DNA of 6,902 bases from Bifidobacterium sp. UBA6881 (GCA_002451435.1 DKCF01000082.1:52959-59860), one strand, 5' to 3'. Counted from the first letter of the stretch, positions 1 to 6,831 are shown. Numbers and translations are program-made. The notes: generated from the letters alone by a model not told the origin.

Positions 1-519
<519 letters not shown>

Positions 520-545
520 TTCTCGCCGCGTCCCCCTACCTTCCG

Positions 546-595
546 TTCCCAAACCACCGACGCTGAGATTCCTCTGCCCGTCGGTGGTTTGGGAA
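546..595. terminator. Perfect 17-bp hairpin between convergent dapB and csoR
   Basis: Bases 546-562 are exactly complementary to 579-595, with a 16-base loop (563-578). The hairpin lies between the stop codons of two convergent genes, so a bidirectional transcription terminator is the natural reading. There is no strong T-run on either strand after the stem, so it is not a textbook intrinsic terminator. It could also protect RNA 3' ends. Confidence 0.75.
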
Positions 596-601
596 TGATG
601 A

Positions 602-892
602 TTATTTCACGAGGCGCGCGATGGCGGCGCTGGCTTCGGCGAGCTTCTCGTCCGAGACGGCGCCGCCTTGCTCCACCGCCTGCCTGACGCAATGGTTGAG
701 ATGGTCGTCGATGAGCAGCAGCGCCACGGATTTGAGCGCGCTGTTCACCGCCGATATCTGGGTGAGGATGTCGATGCAGTATTCCCCGTCCTCCGTCATC
801 TGTTTGATGCCTCGGACCTGCCCCTCAATGCGGTTGAGCCGCGCGATGATTTTCTTCTGATCTTCCGCATATCCATGGTGTGTGACGTTCAT
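602..892 (-). CDS. csoR: Copper-sensing transcriptional repressor CsoR (CsoR/RcnR, DUF156 family)
   Basis: This small all-helical cytoplasmic repressor binds operator DNA in the apo form and releases it when it binds Cu(I). The product is 96 residues, normal for the family. The N-terminal half holds the family motif RLNRIEGQVRGIKQM (residues 18-32). The Cu(I) ligands of Mycobacterium tuberculosis CsoR (Cys36, His61, Cys65) are matched with identical spacing by Cys39, His64 and Cys68, and the second-shell Tyr is present at Tyr38. The nickel/cobalt sensor RcnR has His in place of the second Cys, so copper is strongly favoured. The start ATG (890-892) has GAGGAG eight bases upstream (901-906). 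The gene diverges from the copper ATPase gene and shares a 163-base intergenic region with it, so autoregulation and control of the ATPase are both expected. Its 3' end converges on dapB at a shared hairpin. Confidence 0.95.
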   Translation of the reverse strand: MNVTHHGYAEDQKKIIARLNRIEGQVRGIKQMTEDGEYCIDILTQISAVNSALKSVALLLIDDHLNHCVRQAVEQGGAVSDEKLAEASAAIARLVK

Positions 893-900
893 TGGCTCGG

Positions 901-906
901 CTCCTC
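901..906 (-). promoter_or_regulatory. csoR ribosome binding site
   Basis: The minus strand reads GAGGAG eight bases before the csoR ATG, a strong Shine-Dalgarno match that fixes the start at 892. Confidence 0.75.
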
Positions 907-958
907 GCAGCGCTGAAAACTTGACCTTATCGCTGAATACAGTCTACCTACCGTGAAA

Positions 959-979
959 ATATACCCTCTGGGGGTATAT
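959..979. promoter_or_regulatory. Probable CsoR operator in the csoR-copA divergent region
   Basis: The sequence ATATACCC (959-966), five bases, then GGGTATAT (972-979) is a perfect inverted repeat with 8-bp arms. A dyad of A/T-rich ends around C and G runs (TACCC...GGGTA) is the known form of CsoR operators. It sits in the only divergent region next to csoR, 66 bases from the csoR start and 76 bases from the chosen copA start. On the minus strand its edge includes TATATT (958-963), a good -10 match, so binding could block csoR transcription directly. No convincing -35 partner was found for either direction, so the promoters themselves are not called. Confidence 0.8.
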
Positions 980-1000
980 GTATGGTGGTATCGCTGGTAT

Positions 1001-1015
1001 CGGACGGGCCGTCCG
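1001..1015. other. Small dyad in the copA leader
   Basis: CGGACGG (1001-1007) and CCGTCCG (1009-1015) are perfectly complementary around a single G. As RNA this gives a 6-bp G+C-rich stem with a GGC triloop, about 40 bases upstream of the copA start. Just before and partly overlapping it is a 9-base-period direct repeat, GGTATCG at 987-993 and 996-1002. It may be a second protein site or a leader structure. The function is unknown. Confidence 0.4.
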
Positions 1016-1043
1016 CCAAGCGCAGCTTTGACGGACCATGCGG

Positions 1044-1053
1044 AAAGGTGAGG
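1044..1053 (+). promoter_or_regulatory. copA ribosome binding site that decides the start
   Basis: AAAGGTGAGG precedes the ATG at 1056, with the AAAGG part seven bases upstream. The alternative in-frame ATG at 1038 has no purine-rich sequence before it, so 1056 is preferred. Confidence 0.65.
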
Positions 1054-1055
1054 AC

Positions 1056-4000
1056 ATGCAGGCATTGATGGCGATCATAGCGGCGTTGGCCGTAACCGTG
1101 GGCGTGCTGTGGTTCTTCTTCGCACCGCGCAAGGCATATCGCGCGCGTATCGGGAACGGCGCGCAGGAGGCGGTCATCGAGGTCAAGGGAGGGTACAGTC
1201 CCGCCATAGTCGAGGCGGAGGCCGGATTGCCGCTCACACTCGTATTCGACCGCAAAGAGGACGGCGAGTGCTCGTCTCATGTCGTCTTTCCCGATTTCGG
1301 CGTCGATCTCGCTTTGCCCGCGTTCCGCTCGACGACGTTGACGCTACATCCCGACCGGCCGGGCGATTATCCCTTCGCATGCGGCATGAACATGCTGCAT
1401 GGCATGCTGCGAATTGTCCCGTCCACACATGGTCGGGCGACGAAGCAGAGGAACGAAGGCGCATCCGACCAAATCGGGGAATCCCGTGAAATCCAGAATT
1501 CCGGAGCGTTCCGACATGATGGCGAGGCATCCCTCCATAGCGGAAAATCCGGTGATGCCGCACAATTCGATGATGCCGTGCCATCCGATGATGTCACGCA
1601 AACCGGCGAGCCGGAACATGTGATTAACCGGCATCGTACCTCACGATCCGGCGACACCTCACAATCCAAGGAGATCAGAACCCTGGTCGCGCGTCTCGTG
1701 GTGTCGGCGGTTTGCGCGGTCCCGGTATTCGGCGCCGCCATGTTGATGCTGTATCCGATGCCGGCATGGATGCAGCTGGTGCTGACGCTTCCCATCATGG
1801 GATATGCCGCCTTGCCGATTTTCCGCAGCGGATTCGCCGCGATCGCGCATCGCTCGCCGGAAATGAATGCGTTGGTGAGTCTCGGCACGGTATTCGCGTT
1901 CGCATACTCATGCGTGGTCGTTTTCGCACCCGGCATATTGCCCGAAAACGCGCGCGAACCGTATTTCGAATCCGTGGGCGTGGTCATCACGCTGATGCTC
2001 GTCGGGCAGTTGCTCGAAGCGCGCGCACGCATCGGCACCGGTGAGGCCATGCGCGCCTTGGCGGGGCTGAGGCCGCGGGGCGCGCATGTGCTGCGCGACG
2101 GCGAGGAGCGGGAGATCGGCGTCGAGGATGTGCGCGTCGGCGACGTCGTCATCGTCCGTCCGGGGGAGAAGCTGCCCGTCGACGGCGTCGTGGTCGACGG
2201 CTCGTCATCGGTGGACGAGTCGATGATTACCGGCGAGTCCATGCCGGTAATCAAGCAACCCGGCAGCGCGGTGACCGGCGCCACGGTCAACGGAACCGGT
2301 TCATTGCGGTACCGTGCCACGAAGGTCGGCGCGGACACGGTGCTGGCGCAGATCATCGGACTGGTCAGGTCCGCGCAAAGCTCGAAGGCGCCGGTGCAGC
2401 GCCTTGCCGACAGAATCTCCGGATTCTTCGTGCCCATCGTCGTGCTGATCGCCGTCTGGTCATGCGCGCTGTGGTTCGCATTCGGCCCCGAGCCGCGGAT
2501 CACCCATGCGCTGGTGGCCGCGGTGTCGGTGCTGCTGATCGCATGCCCCTGCGCGTTGGGGCTCGCCACGCCATTGTCCGTGACGGTCGCCACCGGCAGG
2601 GCCGCGCGGATGGGCGTGCTGATGCGTTCCGCCGAGGCGCTGGAAACGACGGCGAAGGTCAATGCCGTCGTACTCGACAAAACCGGTACGATCACCGTTG
2701 GCAAGCCATCGCTCACCGATGTGCTGCCGTTGGGCGCATGGCGGCGGAGCCCTGACGATCTGTTGGCGGTCACGGCCTGCGCCGAACAGGATTCCGAGCA
2801 TCCGCTCGCAGCCGCGATCGTCGCCGCGGCGCGCGCGAAGCGGCTCCAGACGGGAACGGCATCGGATTTTCGCGCGGTCGCGGGGCGGGGCATCACGGCG
2901 GATGTGACGTTCCGGGGCGTGCGCCATCCGGTGGCGGTGGGCAACACCGATTTGATCGATGATCTGGACATCGGCATGCCTTCCGTGGGCGATGAGGATC
3001 TGGACGTGGTCATCGATGATCTGGAACGCTTGTCCGCGCAGGGGAAGACCCCCATGCTGGTGGCGGTGGACGGCGAGCTCGCCGGAATCGTGGCGGTCGC
3101 CGATACGGTGAAGCCGGATTCCCGCGGCGCGGTACGGCAATTGCGGTTGCGCGGCGCGGAAGTCGTCATGCTTACCGGCGACAACGCGACGACGGCGCAG
3201 GCGGTCGCGCGGCAGGTCGGCATCGACCATGTGGTGGCCGGCGTGCGGCCGGAGAACAAAGCCGACGAAATCGTGAGGCTGCAATCCCGCGGATATACGG
3301 TGGCGATGGTTGGTGACGGCATCAACGACGCGCCCGCGCTTACCCGCGCTGATGTGGGATTCGCCATCGGCTCCGGAACCGACGTGGCCATCGAATCCGC
3401 GGACGTGACCCTGATGAACGGCTCGCTGATGGGTCTCGTGCACGCGCTCGATTTGTCCCATGCGACGATGCGCAACATCGCGCAGAACCTCGGTTTCGCC
3501 TTGGGATACAACAGTGTGGGCATCTCGATCGCGGCGGGTGTATTGTATCCGTTCACCGGCCAGATGCTCAGTCCGATGATCGCGGGCGCGGCCATGGCGT
3601 TCTCATCGTTATGCGTGGTGACGAACGCCAGCCGGCTCCGCCTGTTCGATCCGAACGCGCTTGTCGCCGATGGCGGGCGCGGCACGGCGCATGGCGTCGG
3701 CCATGGCCGCGGCGGCAAGCCATACCGTGTCCGCAAACCGAATCCGCAAGCGGGCAACACCAACCAGAAAGGAATCATCATGGGATTGTTCAGCAATCAC
3801 AAAGCCAAGAAGGAATCCATGTCGATGGATGCGCACGCGTCCGCGAAAGGAGGCTGCTGCGGCGGCCATCAAGGGTGCGGCCATGGCTCCATGGCCGGGC
3901 GGAACGCCACTGCGTCCGCGACCGATCCGGTCTGCGGCATGAGCGTGGATCCGGCGAACGCGCCCGCCACCCGTGAATACAACGGCAAGACCTACTATTT

Positions 4001-4058
4001 CTGCAATCCGGGCTGCGCCGACCGCTTCAGCCAGAACCCGGAAGCCTACCTCGACTGA
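1056..4058 (+). CDS. copA: Cupredoxin / Cu(I) P1B-type ATPase / YHS-domain fusion
   Basis: This is a Cu(I)-exporting membrane ATPase with extra copper-handling domains, 1000 residues from the ATG at 1056 (numbering used here). An in-frame ATG at 1038 would add six residues but lacks a ribosome binding site. Order: hydrophobic helix (2-24); cupredoxin-like domain (about 36-122) with Cys72, His75 and the CGMNMLHGM motif (109-117); polar repeat linker (123-208); eight ATPase membrane helices (about 210-323, 454-509, 806-857). The ATPase has TGE (392-394), CPC (497-499), phosphorylation site DKTGT (541-545), HP (582-583), TGDN (707-710), GDGIND (753-758), TM7 YN (818-819) and TM8 MxxSS (847-851). 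These mark the P1B-1 copper class. Oddities are the absence of an N-terminal CxxC domain and Ser824 where the TM7 motif normally has Pro. After a Gly-rich tail comes a Cys/His/Met-rich stretch (934-946) and a YHS domain (957-1000; Cys960, Cys983, Cys987). The 1B core is certain; whether all parts act as one chain is less so. Confidence 0.93.
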   Translation: MQALMAIIAALAVTVGVLWFFFAPRKAYRARIGNGAQEAVIEVKGGYSPAIVEAEAGLPLTLVFDRKEDGECSSHVVFPDFGVDLALPAFRSTTLTLHPDRPGDYPFACGMNMLHGMLRIVPSTHGRATKQRNEGASDQIGESREIQNSGAFRHDGEASLHSGKSGDAAQFDDAVPSDDVTQTGEPEHVINRHRTSRSGDTSQSKEIRTLVARLVVSAVCAVPVFGAAMLMLYPMPAWMQLVLTLPIMGYAALPIFRSGFAAIAHRSPEMNALVSLGTVFAFAYSCVVVFAPGILPENAREPYFESVGVVITLMLVGQLLEARARIGTGEAMRALAGLRPRGAHVLRDGEEREIGVEDVRVGDVVIVRPGEKLPVDGVVVDGSSSVDESMITGESMPVIKQPGSAVTGATVNGTGSLRYRATKVGADTVLAQIIGLVRSAQSSKAPVQRLADRISGFFVPIVVLIAVWSCALWFAFGPEPRITHALVAAVSVLLIACPCALGLATPLSVTVATGRAARMGVLMRSAEALETTAKVNAVVLDKTGTITVGKPSLTDVLPLGAWRRSPDDLLAVTACAEQDSEHPLAAAIVAAARAKRLQTGTASDFRAVAGRGITADVTFRGVRHPVAVGNTDLIDDLDIGMPSVGDEDLDVVIDDLERLSAQGKTPMLVAVDGELAGIVAVADTVKPDSRGAVRQLRLRGAEVVMLTGDNATTAQAVARQVGIDHVVAGVRPENKADEIVRLQSRGYTVAMVGDGINDAPALTRADVGFAIGSGTDVAIESADVTLMNGSLMGLVHALDLSHATMRNIAQNLGFALGYNSVGISIAAGVLYPFTGQMLSPMIAGAAMAFSSLCVVTNASRLRLFDPNALVADGGRGTAHGVGHGRGGKPYRVRKPNPQAGNTNQKGIIMGLFSNHKAKKESMSMDAHASAKGGCCGGHQGCGHGSMAGRNATASATDPVCGMSVDPANAPATREYNGKTYYFCNPGCADRFSQNPEAYLD
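1548..1619 (+). repeat. Degenerate 18-bp tandem repeat in the cupredoxin-ATPase linker
   Basis: Four consecutive codon-aligned 18-base units encode [18 protein letters not shown] and TGEPEH. The first three share the core CCGrTGATGyC at the DNA level. A further related unit (TCC GGC GAC ACC TCA CAA, SGDTSQ) lies at 1647-1664. The segment codes for a polar, Asp/Ser-rich spacer between the cupredoxin and the first ATPase helix. Repeat number may vary between strains. Confidence 0.6.
1668..1673 (+). promoter_or_regulatory. Internal Shine-Dalgarno-like AAGGAG before the ATPase core
   Basis: AAGGAG lies at the end of the linker, nine bases before an in-frame CTG (1683) where the first ATPase helix begins. 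No ATG or GTG is at the right distance; the nearest in-frame GTGs are at 1698 and 1701. It may be chance, a remnant of a formerly separate ATPase gene, or a weak internal start with a rare codon. Confidence 0.25.
3766..3773 (+). promoter_or_regulatory. Internal ribosome binding site for a free YHS protein
   Basis: AGAAAGGA is followed after six bases by an in-frame ATG at 3780. Sequence and spacing are those of a normal translation start, although the position lies inside the open copA frame. Confidence 0.6.
3780..4058 (+). CDS. YHS-domain copper-binding protein, internal in-frame start within copA
   Basis: This frame is the same as the 3' end of the copA fusion, but starts at ATG 3780 after AGAAAGGA. 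It would give a soluble 92-residue protein. The first half is lysine-, methionine- and glycine-rich and holds a Cys/His cluster ([13 protein letters not shown], residues 26-38). The second half is a YHS domain: DPVCGM (49-54), then [17 protein letters not shown] (73-89) with two Cys. YHS/TRASH-like domains often accompany heavy-metal ATPases and are thought to bind metal, so a cytoplasmic copper chaperone or buffer is plausible by inference. Stand-alone YHS genes next to copper ATPase genes are common, which fits an ancestral separate gene. Because there is no stop between it and the ATPase, the same residues should also form the C-terminus of the fusion. Which product predominates cannot be told from sequence. 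Confidence 0.5.
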   Translation: MGLFSNHKAKKESMSMDAHASAKGGCCGGHQGCGHGSMAGRNATASATDPVCGMSVDPANAPATREYNGKTYYFCNPGCADRFSQNPEAYLD

Positions 4059-4060
4059 AC

Positions 4061-4119
4061 GTCATGTGTCATCGCGAATCGGTCTTTTGGGAAGCCGATT
4101 CGCGATGACACAAGATGAC
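4061..4119. terminator. Long hairpin between convergent copA and racemase genes
   Basis: Bases 4065-4082 are exactly complementary to 4095-4112 (18 bp), with a 12-base loop that contains TCTTTTGG. Allowing a small bulge at 4112-4114, GTCAT (4061-4065) can also pair with ATGAC (4115-4119). The hairpin fills the 64-base gap between two convergent stop codons (4058 and 4123), so it is most likely a bidirectional terminator. No T-run follows on either strand. Confidence 0.75.
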
Positions 4120-4122
4120 CGG

Positions 4123-4854
4123 TCATCGGGTGAATTCAGAAAGTATGCCCGTTACCTTTTTGGTGCCGGGAACCGAATATTCTCGCCGGGATGAGGTGTG
4201 TGCGCCAATGCGTACCAATGACTCCGCCAATGCGACGCCGGCGCTGACCCCATCGATCACCGGTACGTGCAGTGATTCTTCCAGTTGTTTGCACATGCCA
4301 GCCATTCCTGCGCATCCCAGTACGATGGAATCGGCGTCGCACTGGTCCAAAGTTGTTTGACATTCCGTCAACAATGCTTGGTATGCGGCATCGGGGTGCT
4401 CGTCGAGATCCAGCACTGGTACTTCGCAGGCGCGATAGGCCACACACTGTCTCGTGAATCCGTATTCATCCACTAGGTCTTGTGCCCTTCCGAGGGTGCG
4501 CCCGAGCGTCGTGACGATGGCAAATGAACGTCCGACTAGTGAAGCTACATGGAACGCGGCTTGGGCGATGCCGATTACCGGTCCATACGCCAGTTCTCGC
4601 GCGGCATGGAGACCGGGATCGCCGAAACAGGCCAATACATAGGCGTCGCACCCTTCTCTCTCGCCTTTGCGAATCTCGTCCATCACGCCAACCGCGGCCA
4701 GTGCCTCATCGCTATGCGATTCGATGGAAACCGGTCCCATGGTTGGGCTTACAGCTTCGATGCATACGTCTTTGCCGGCGGCTGCGCGCGCCGCCTCCTC
4801 TATGGTATGGGTCATGGACCACGTAGTGTTTGGATTGATGATTTTGATTTTCAT
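4123..4854 (-). CDS. Asp/Glu/hydantoin racemase family protein (hydantoin or allantoin racemase-like)
   Basis: This cofactor-independent two-cysteine racemase has 243 residues, the usual length for hydantoin racemases. The N-terminus MKIKIINPNTT is the conserved first strand and substrate loop. Cys76 (VLACFGDPGL) and Cys181 (IVLGCAGM) are at the positions of the acid/base pair known in hydantoin racemases. The chain folds as two related halves, each supplying one Cys. The frame extends upstream to an ATG at 4953, but those 33 residues look non-coding and have no family match; the ATG at 4854 has GAGG five bases before it. The gene follows the NCS1 permease gene on the same strand, 142 bases downstream, so the substrate is probably what that permease imports: a 5-substituted hydantoin, allantoin or a similar ureide. 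Amino-acid racemase activity is less likely but not excluded. No hydantoinase, allantoinase or carbamoylase gene is in view. Confidence 0.88.
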   Translation of the reverse strand: MKIKIINPNTTWSMTHTIEEAARAAAGKDVCIEAVSPTMGPVSIESHSDEALAAVGVMDEIRKGEREGCDAYVLACFGDPGLHAARELAYGPVIGIAQAAFHVASLVGRSFAIVTTLGRTLGRAQDLVDEYGFTRQCVAYRACEVPVLDLDEHPDAAYQALLTECQTTLDQCDADSIVLGCAGMAGMCKQLEESLHVPVIDGVSAGVALAESLVRIGAHTSSRREYSVPGTKKVTGILSEFTR

Positions 4855-4859
4855 GTTGA

Positions 4860-4863
4860 CCTC
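4860..4863 (-). promoter_or_regulatory. Racemase ribosome binding site that decides the start
   Basis: The minus strand reads GAGG, part of the palindrome CCTCGAGG (4860-4867), five bases before the ATG at 4854. It supports this start over the upstream in-frame ATG at 4953, which lies inside a hairpin arm. Confidence 0.6.
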
Positions 4864-4868
4864 GAGGA

Positions 4869-4882
4869 ATTGACGAGTCAAT
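4869..4882. repeat. ATTGAC-GA-GTCAAT dyad just upstream of the racemase start
   Basis: A perfect 6-2-6 inverted repeat sits immediately upstream of the racemase Shine-Dalgarno sequence. It could be a protein-binding site or a small RNA fold affecting translation. No second copy was found upstream of the permease. Confidence 0.35.
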
Positions 4883-4914
4883 GGTGATGAAATAGATGGA
4901 ATGTGGGTGATATG

Positions 4915-4955
4915 GCATGTTGTGGCTCCCAAGTACGTTGGAAACCACAACATGC
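4915..4955. other. Hairpin in the permease-racemase intergenic region
   Basis: GCATGTTGTGG (4915-4925) pairs exactly with CCACAACATGC (4945-4955). Inside the 19-base loop, CCAA (4929-4932) can pair with TTGG (4938-4941). It lies between the permease stop (4997) and the racemase start (4854). There is no T-run after it on the minus strand, so it may attenuate or process the message rather than end it. An operator is also possible. Confidence 0.5.
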
Positions 4956-4970
4956 TGTTGGTTGTGCGTC

Positions 4971-4986
4971 TCGCATTTCAATGCGA
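4971..4986. repeat. Short dyad after the permease stop
   Basis: TCGCATT-TC-AATGCGA is a perfect 7-2-7 inverted repeat, eleven bases beyond the permease stop codon on the minus strand. Together with the larger hairpin at 4915-4955 it makes the operon spacer strongly structured. Confidence 0.4.
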
Positions 4987-4996
4987 AGTGATGGCG

Positions 4997-6601
4997 CTAC
5001 TTTGTGGCGCTGCCGTCATTCACCGTTGCGTCATTGGCTGCAAGGGGGATGATTTGCGGGCGATAGTGCTCCAGCACCGTGAAAATCATCAAACCGAGTC
5101 CGGCACCGATGAACCAACTGAAGTTCGAGAGCGCGGTCAAGTCGATGATGCCCATCTGCTTGAGGGAACTGGGCATCACTGCGCAGCAAATTGACGGAAT
5201 GCCGGAAAACACCAAGGACAGCACGGCATTCGGATTAAATCCGTTACGGTACCAATAACGTCCCTTTGGGCTCATGGTGAATAAGTCATCCACGACGATG
5301 CGCTGGTGCGCCACGATGAAGTATCCCGCCACAAGAATACCGAACAGCGGTCCGATGAGCGCTCCCAGCAAATCAAGCGTGTAATGGATGGCTTGATCGT
5401 TCGAATACCAATTCCATGGGGTGATGATCACCGATCCCACCGCGGCGATCATACCACCGGTCCGCCAATTGATTTTCTGCGGGTTGACGTGCGAGAAATC
5501 GAAGGCGGGGGAGACGAAGTTCGCCACGATATTGATGCCGACCGTTGCGGTGACGAAGGTGACACCGCCCAGAAGAATCGCAAATGGGGTGTCGATGCGT
5601 TCCACGGTCTTGATCGGGTCGGTGATTAATTCACCGAAAACGGGTACAGTCGCGGAGGCGCAGATCACGGTGAGCAGGGAGAACACCACAAAATTCACCG
5701 GCAATCCCCAGAAATTACCTTTTTTGACGTTCTCATAGGAATTGCAGTAACGAGAGAAATCGCCGAAGTTGAGCATGGGGCCGGAGAAGTACGAAACGAC
5801 GAGCGCGATGGCGGTGATCATCACGGGAACGGATTCGACTAGGCCCATCGGCTTGCCGCTTGACAGGTTGAGGTCGATGGCTCCAAGTCCGCCTGCCCGC
5901 ACCACCAGATAGATGGCGAGGACGAACATTACCGCGTATACCAGCGGCCCTGCGAAATCGGTGAACTTGCGTATGGTGTCCATGCCTTTCCAGAACACGC
6001 ATGCTTGGGCTATCCACAATATGCCATAGGAAATCCATCCCAGTGCTGAAAGTCCGAGGAATGAATAATTCTCTGCGAGCGTCTGCGCTTCGGGGAAAAA
6101 CTTGAGAAAGATGATATTGAGGGATTCGGAGGCGAGAAAAGTCTGCACTCCATACCACGCTACCGCGATGATGCCGCGGATGATGGCGGGAATGTTAGCG
6201 CCTTTGACGCCGAACACGAAACGCATGGTGACGGGGAATGGCACACCGGCGCGTTGACTGGGTTTGGCTACGAGATTGACTAGCAATTGCACGATGCCGA
6301 TGCCGATGATGAGCGCGATGAACACCTGCCAGCTGGCGATGCCGAGTGCGAATAGGCTTCCTGCGGTCACGTAGCCTCCGACGGAATGCACGTCCGACAT
6401 CCAGAATGCGAAAATGTTGTACCAGGACCAGGTCTGCTTTGCGAGCGGAGCGAGGTCCTTGTTTGCCAGACGGGGGCTGTAGCTGTCCTTGATGATGGTT
6501 GCGGAACTGCCCTGCGTATGTTTGTCGGAATGATTCGATGGGATTTGCTGCGTGTCTGAGCTCGCTGGCGTGAAGCTGTTGCCGATGGTTGCTGTGGTCA
6601 T
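4997..6601 (-). CDS. NCS1-family permease (nucleobase/hydantoin/allantoin:cation symporter)
   Basis: This cytoplasmic-membrane secondary transporter belongs to the NCS1 family, which includes the hydantoin transporter Mhp1, allantoin permeases and cytosine or uracil permeases. It has 534 residues and about 12 hydrophobic segments. A polar Ser/Thr/Gln-rich tail (1-41) precedes the family start motif NKDLAPLAKQTWSWYN (47-62). TM3 holds the WYGVQ motif (149-153), equivalent to the Trp and Gln that contact the hydantoin in Mhp1. The segment NFGDFSRY (278-285) is a family signature. NIVANFVSP (357-365) carries the paired Asn of TM8, where Mhp1 uses Asn318. The start ATG at 6601 has AGGAGG six bases upstream. 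Substrate cannot be fixed from motifs, but the downstream two-Cys racemase points to a hydantoin, allantoin or related ureide; cytosine or uracil remain alternatives. The preceding region is AT-rich and probably holds the promoter. Confidence 0.92.
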   Translation of the reverse strand: MTTATIGNSFTPASSDTQQIPSNHSDKHTQGSSATIIKDSYSPRLANKDLAPLAKQTWSWYNIFAFWMSDVHSVGGYVTAGSLFALGIASWQVFIALIIGIGIVQLLVNLVAKPSQRAGVPFPVTMRFVFGVKGANIPAIIRGIIAVAWYGVQTFLASESLNIIFLKFFPEAQTLAENYSFLGLSALGWISYGILWIAQACVFWKGMDTIRKFTDFAGPLVYAVMFVLAIYLVVRAGGLGAIDLNLSSGKPMGLVESVPVMITAIALVVSYFSGPMLNFGDFSRYCNSYENVKKGNFWGLPVNFVVFSLLTVICASATVPVFGELITDPIKTVERIDTPFAILLGGVTFVTATVGINIVANFVSPAFDFSHVNPQKINWRTGGMIAAVGSVIITPWNWYSNDQAIHYTLDLLGALIGPLFGILVAGYFIVAHQRIVVDDLFTMSPKGRYWYRNGFNPNAVLSLVFSGIPSICCAVMPSSLKQMGIIDLTALSNFSWFIGAGLGLMIFTVLEHYRPQIIPLAANDATVNDGSATK

Positions 6602-6607
6602 CGTAAG

Positions 6608-6613
6608 CCTCCT
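6608..6613 (-). promoter_or_regulatory. Permease ribosome binding site
   Basis: The minus strand has AGGAGG six bases before the ATG at 6601. This near-perfect match fixes the start despite the long polar N-terminal tail. Confidence 0.8.
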
Positions 6614-6803
6614 GTTGTGCTGCGTTGTTGAAAGAATCTGTAGTTGCCGGTGCCTTTATTAACGGAAATTTTTATTTCGATTTCCTTGAGATCTGTATTT
6701 CGAATTGATTGCGTATTGAGGGATTTTGAAATGGTTTTGTCACATTCGTGCGCGGAGTTTGCTTAAAAGTGGCCGATGTGGGGAGATGGGTTAATATTTG
6801 GGA

Positions 6804-6831
6804 AATATGGGCATGGTGGCTGCGGTGTGAA
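6804..6831 (-). promoter_or_regulatory. Candidate sigma-70-type promoter for the permease unit
   Basis: On the minus strand, TTCACA (6826-6831, five of six to the -35 consensus) is followed after 16 bases by CATATT (6804-6809, four of six to the -10 consensus). The -10 overlaps the ATATTT-GGG-AAATAT dyad, so a bound regulator could block it. The leader would be about 195 bases long. This is a consensus match only. Confidence 0.25.

Noticed and set aside
921..950. TTGACC (921-926) with TACCTA (945-950) as a copA promoter
   Set aside because: The -10 match is only two of six. This box would place transcription start near the operator but is too weak to call.
1038..1055. ATG at 1038 as the copA start
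   Set aside because: There is no ribosome binding site before it, and the SD sequence for the ATG at 1056 lies just after it. It adds only six residues.
1548..1664. The 18-bp repeats as a CRISPR array or mobile-element end
   Set aside because: Units are contiguous without spacers, degenerate and codon-aligned, as expected for a protein linker repeat.
1367..3796. An 809-codon open frame on the minus strand opposite copA, plus a 333-codon one at 2460-3461
   Set aside because: Long antisense frames are common opposite G+C-rich genes. The translation is rich in Ser/Thr/Pro/Arg without recognisable domains, while the plus strand encodes a full set of ATPase motifs.
4855..4953. N-terminal extension of the racemase to the ATG at 4953
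   Set aside because: The 33 extra residues precede the conserved first strand (MKIKIINPN) and run through hairpin arms and the ribosome binding site of the shorter start. That ATG has no good SD sequence.
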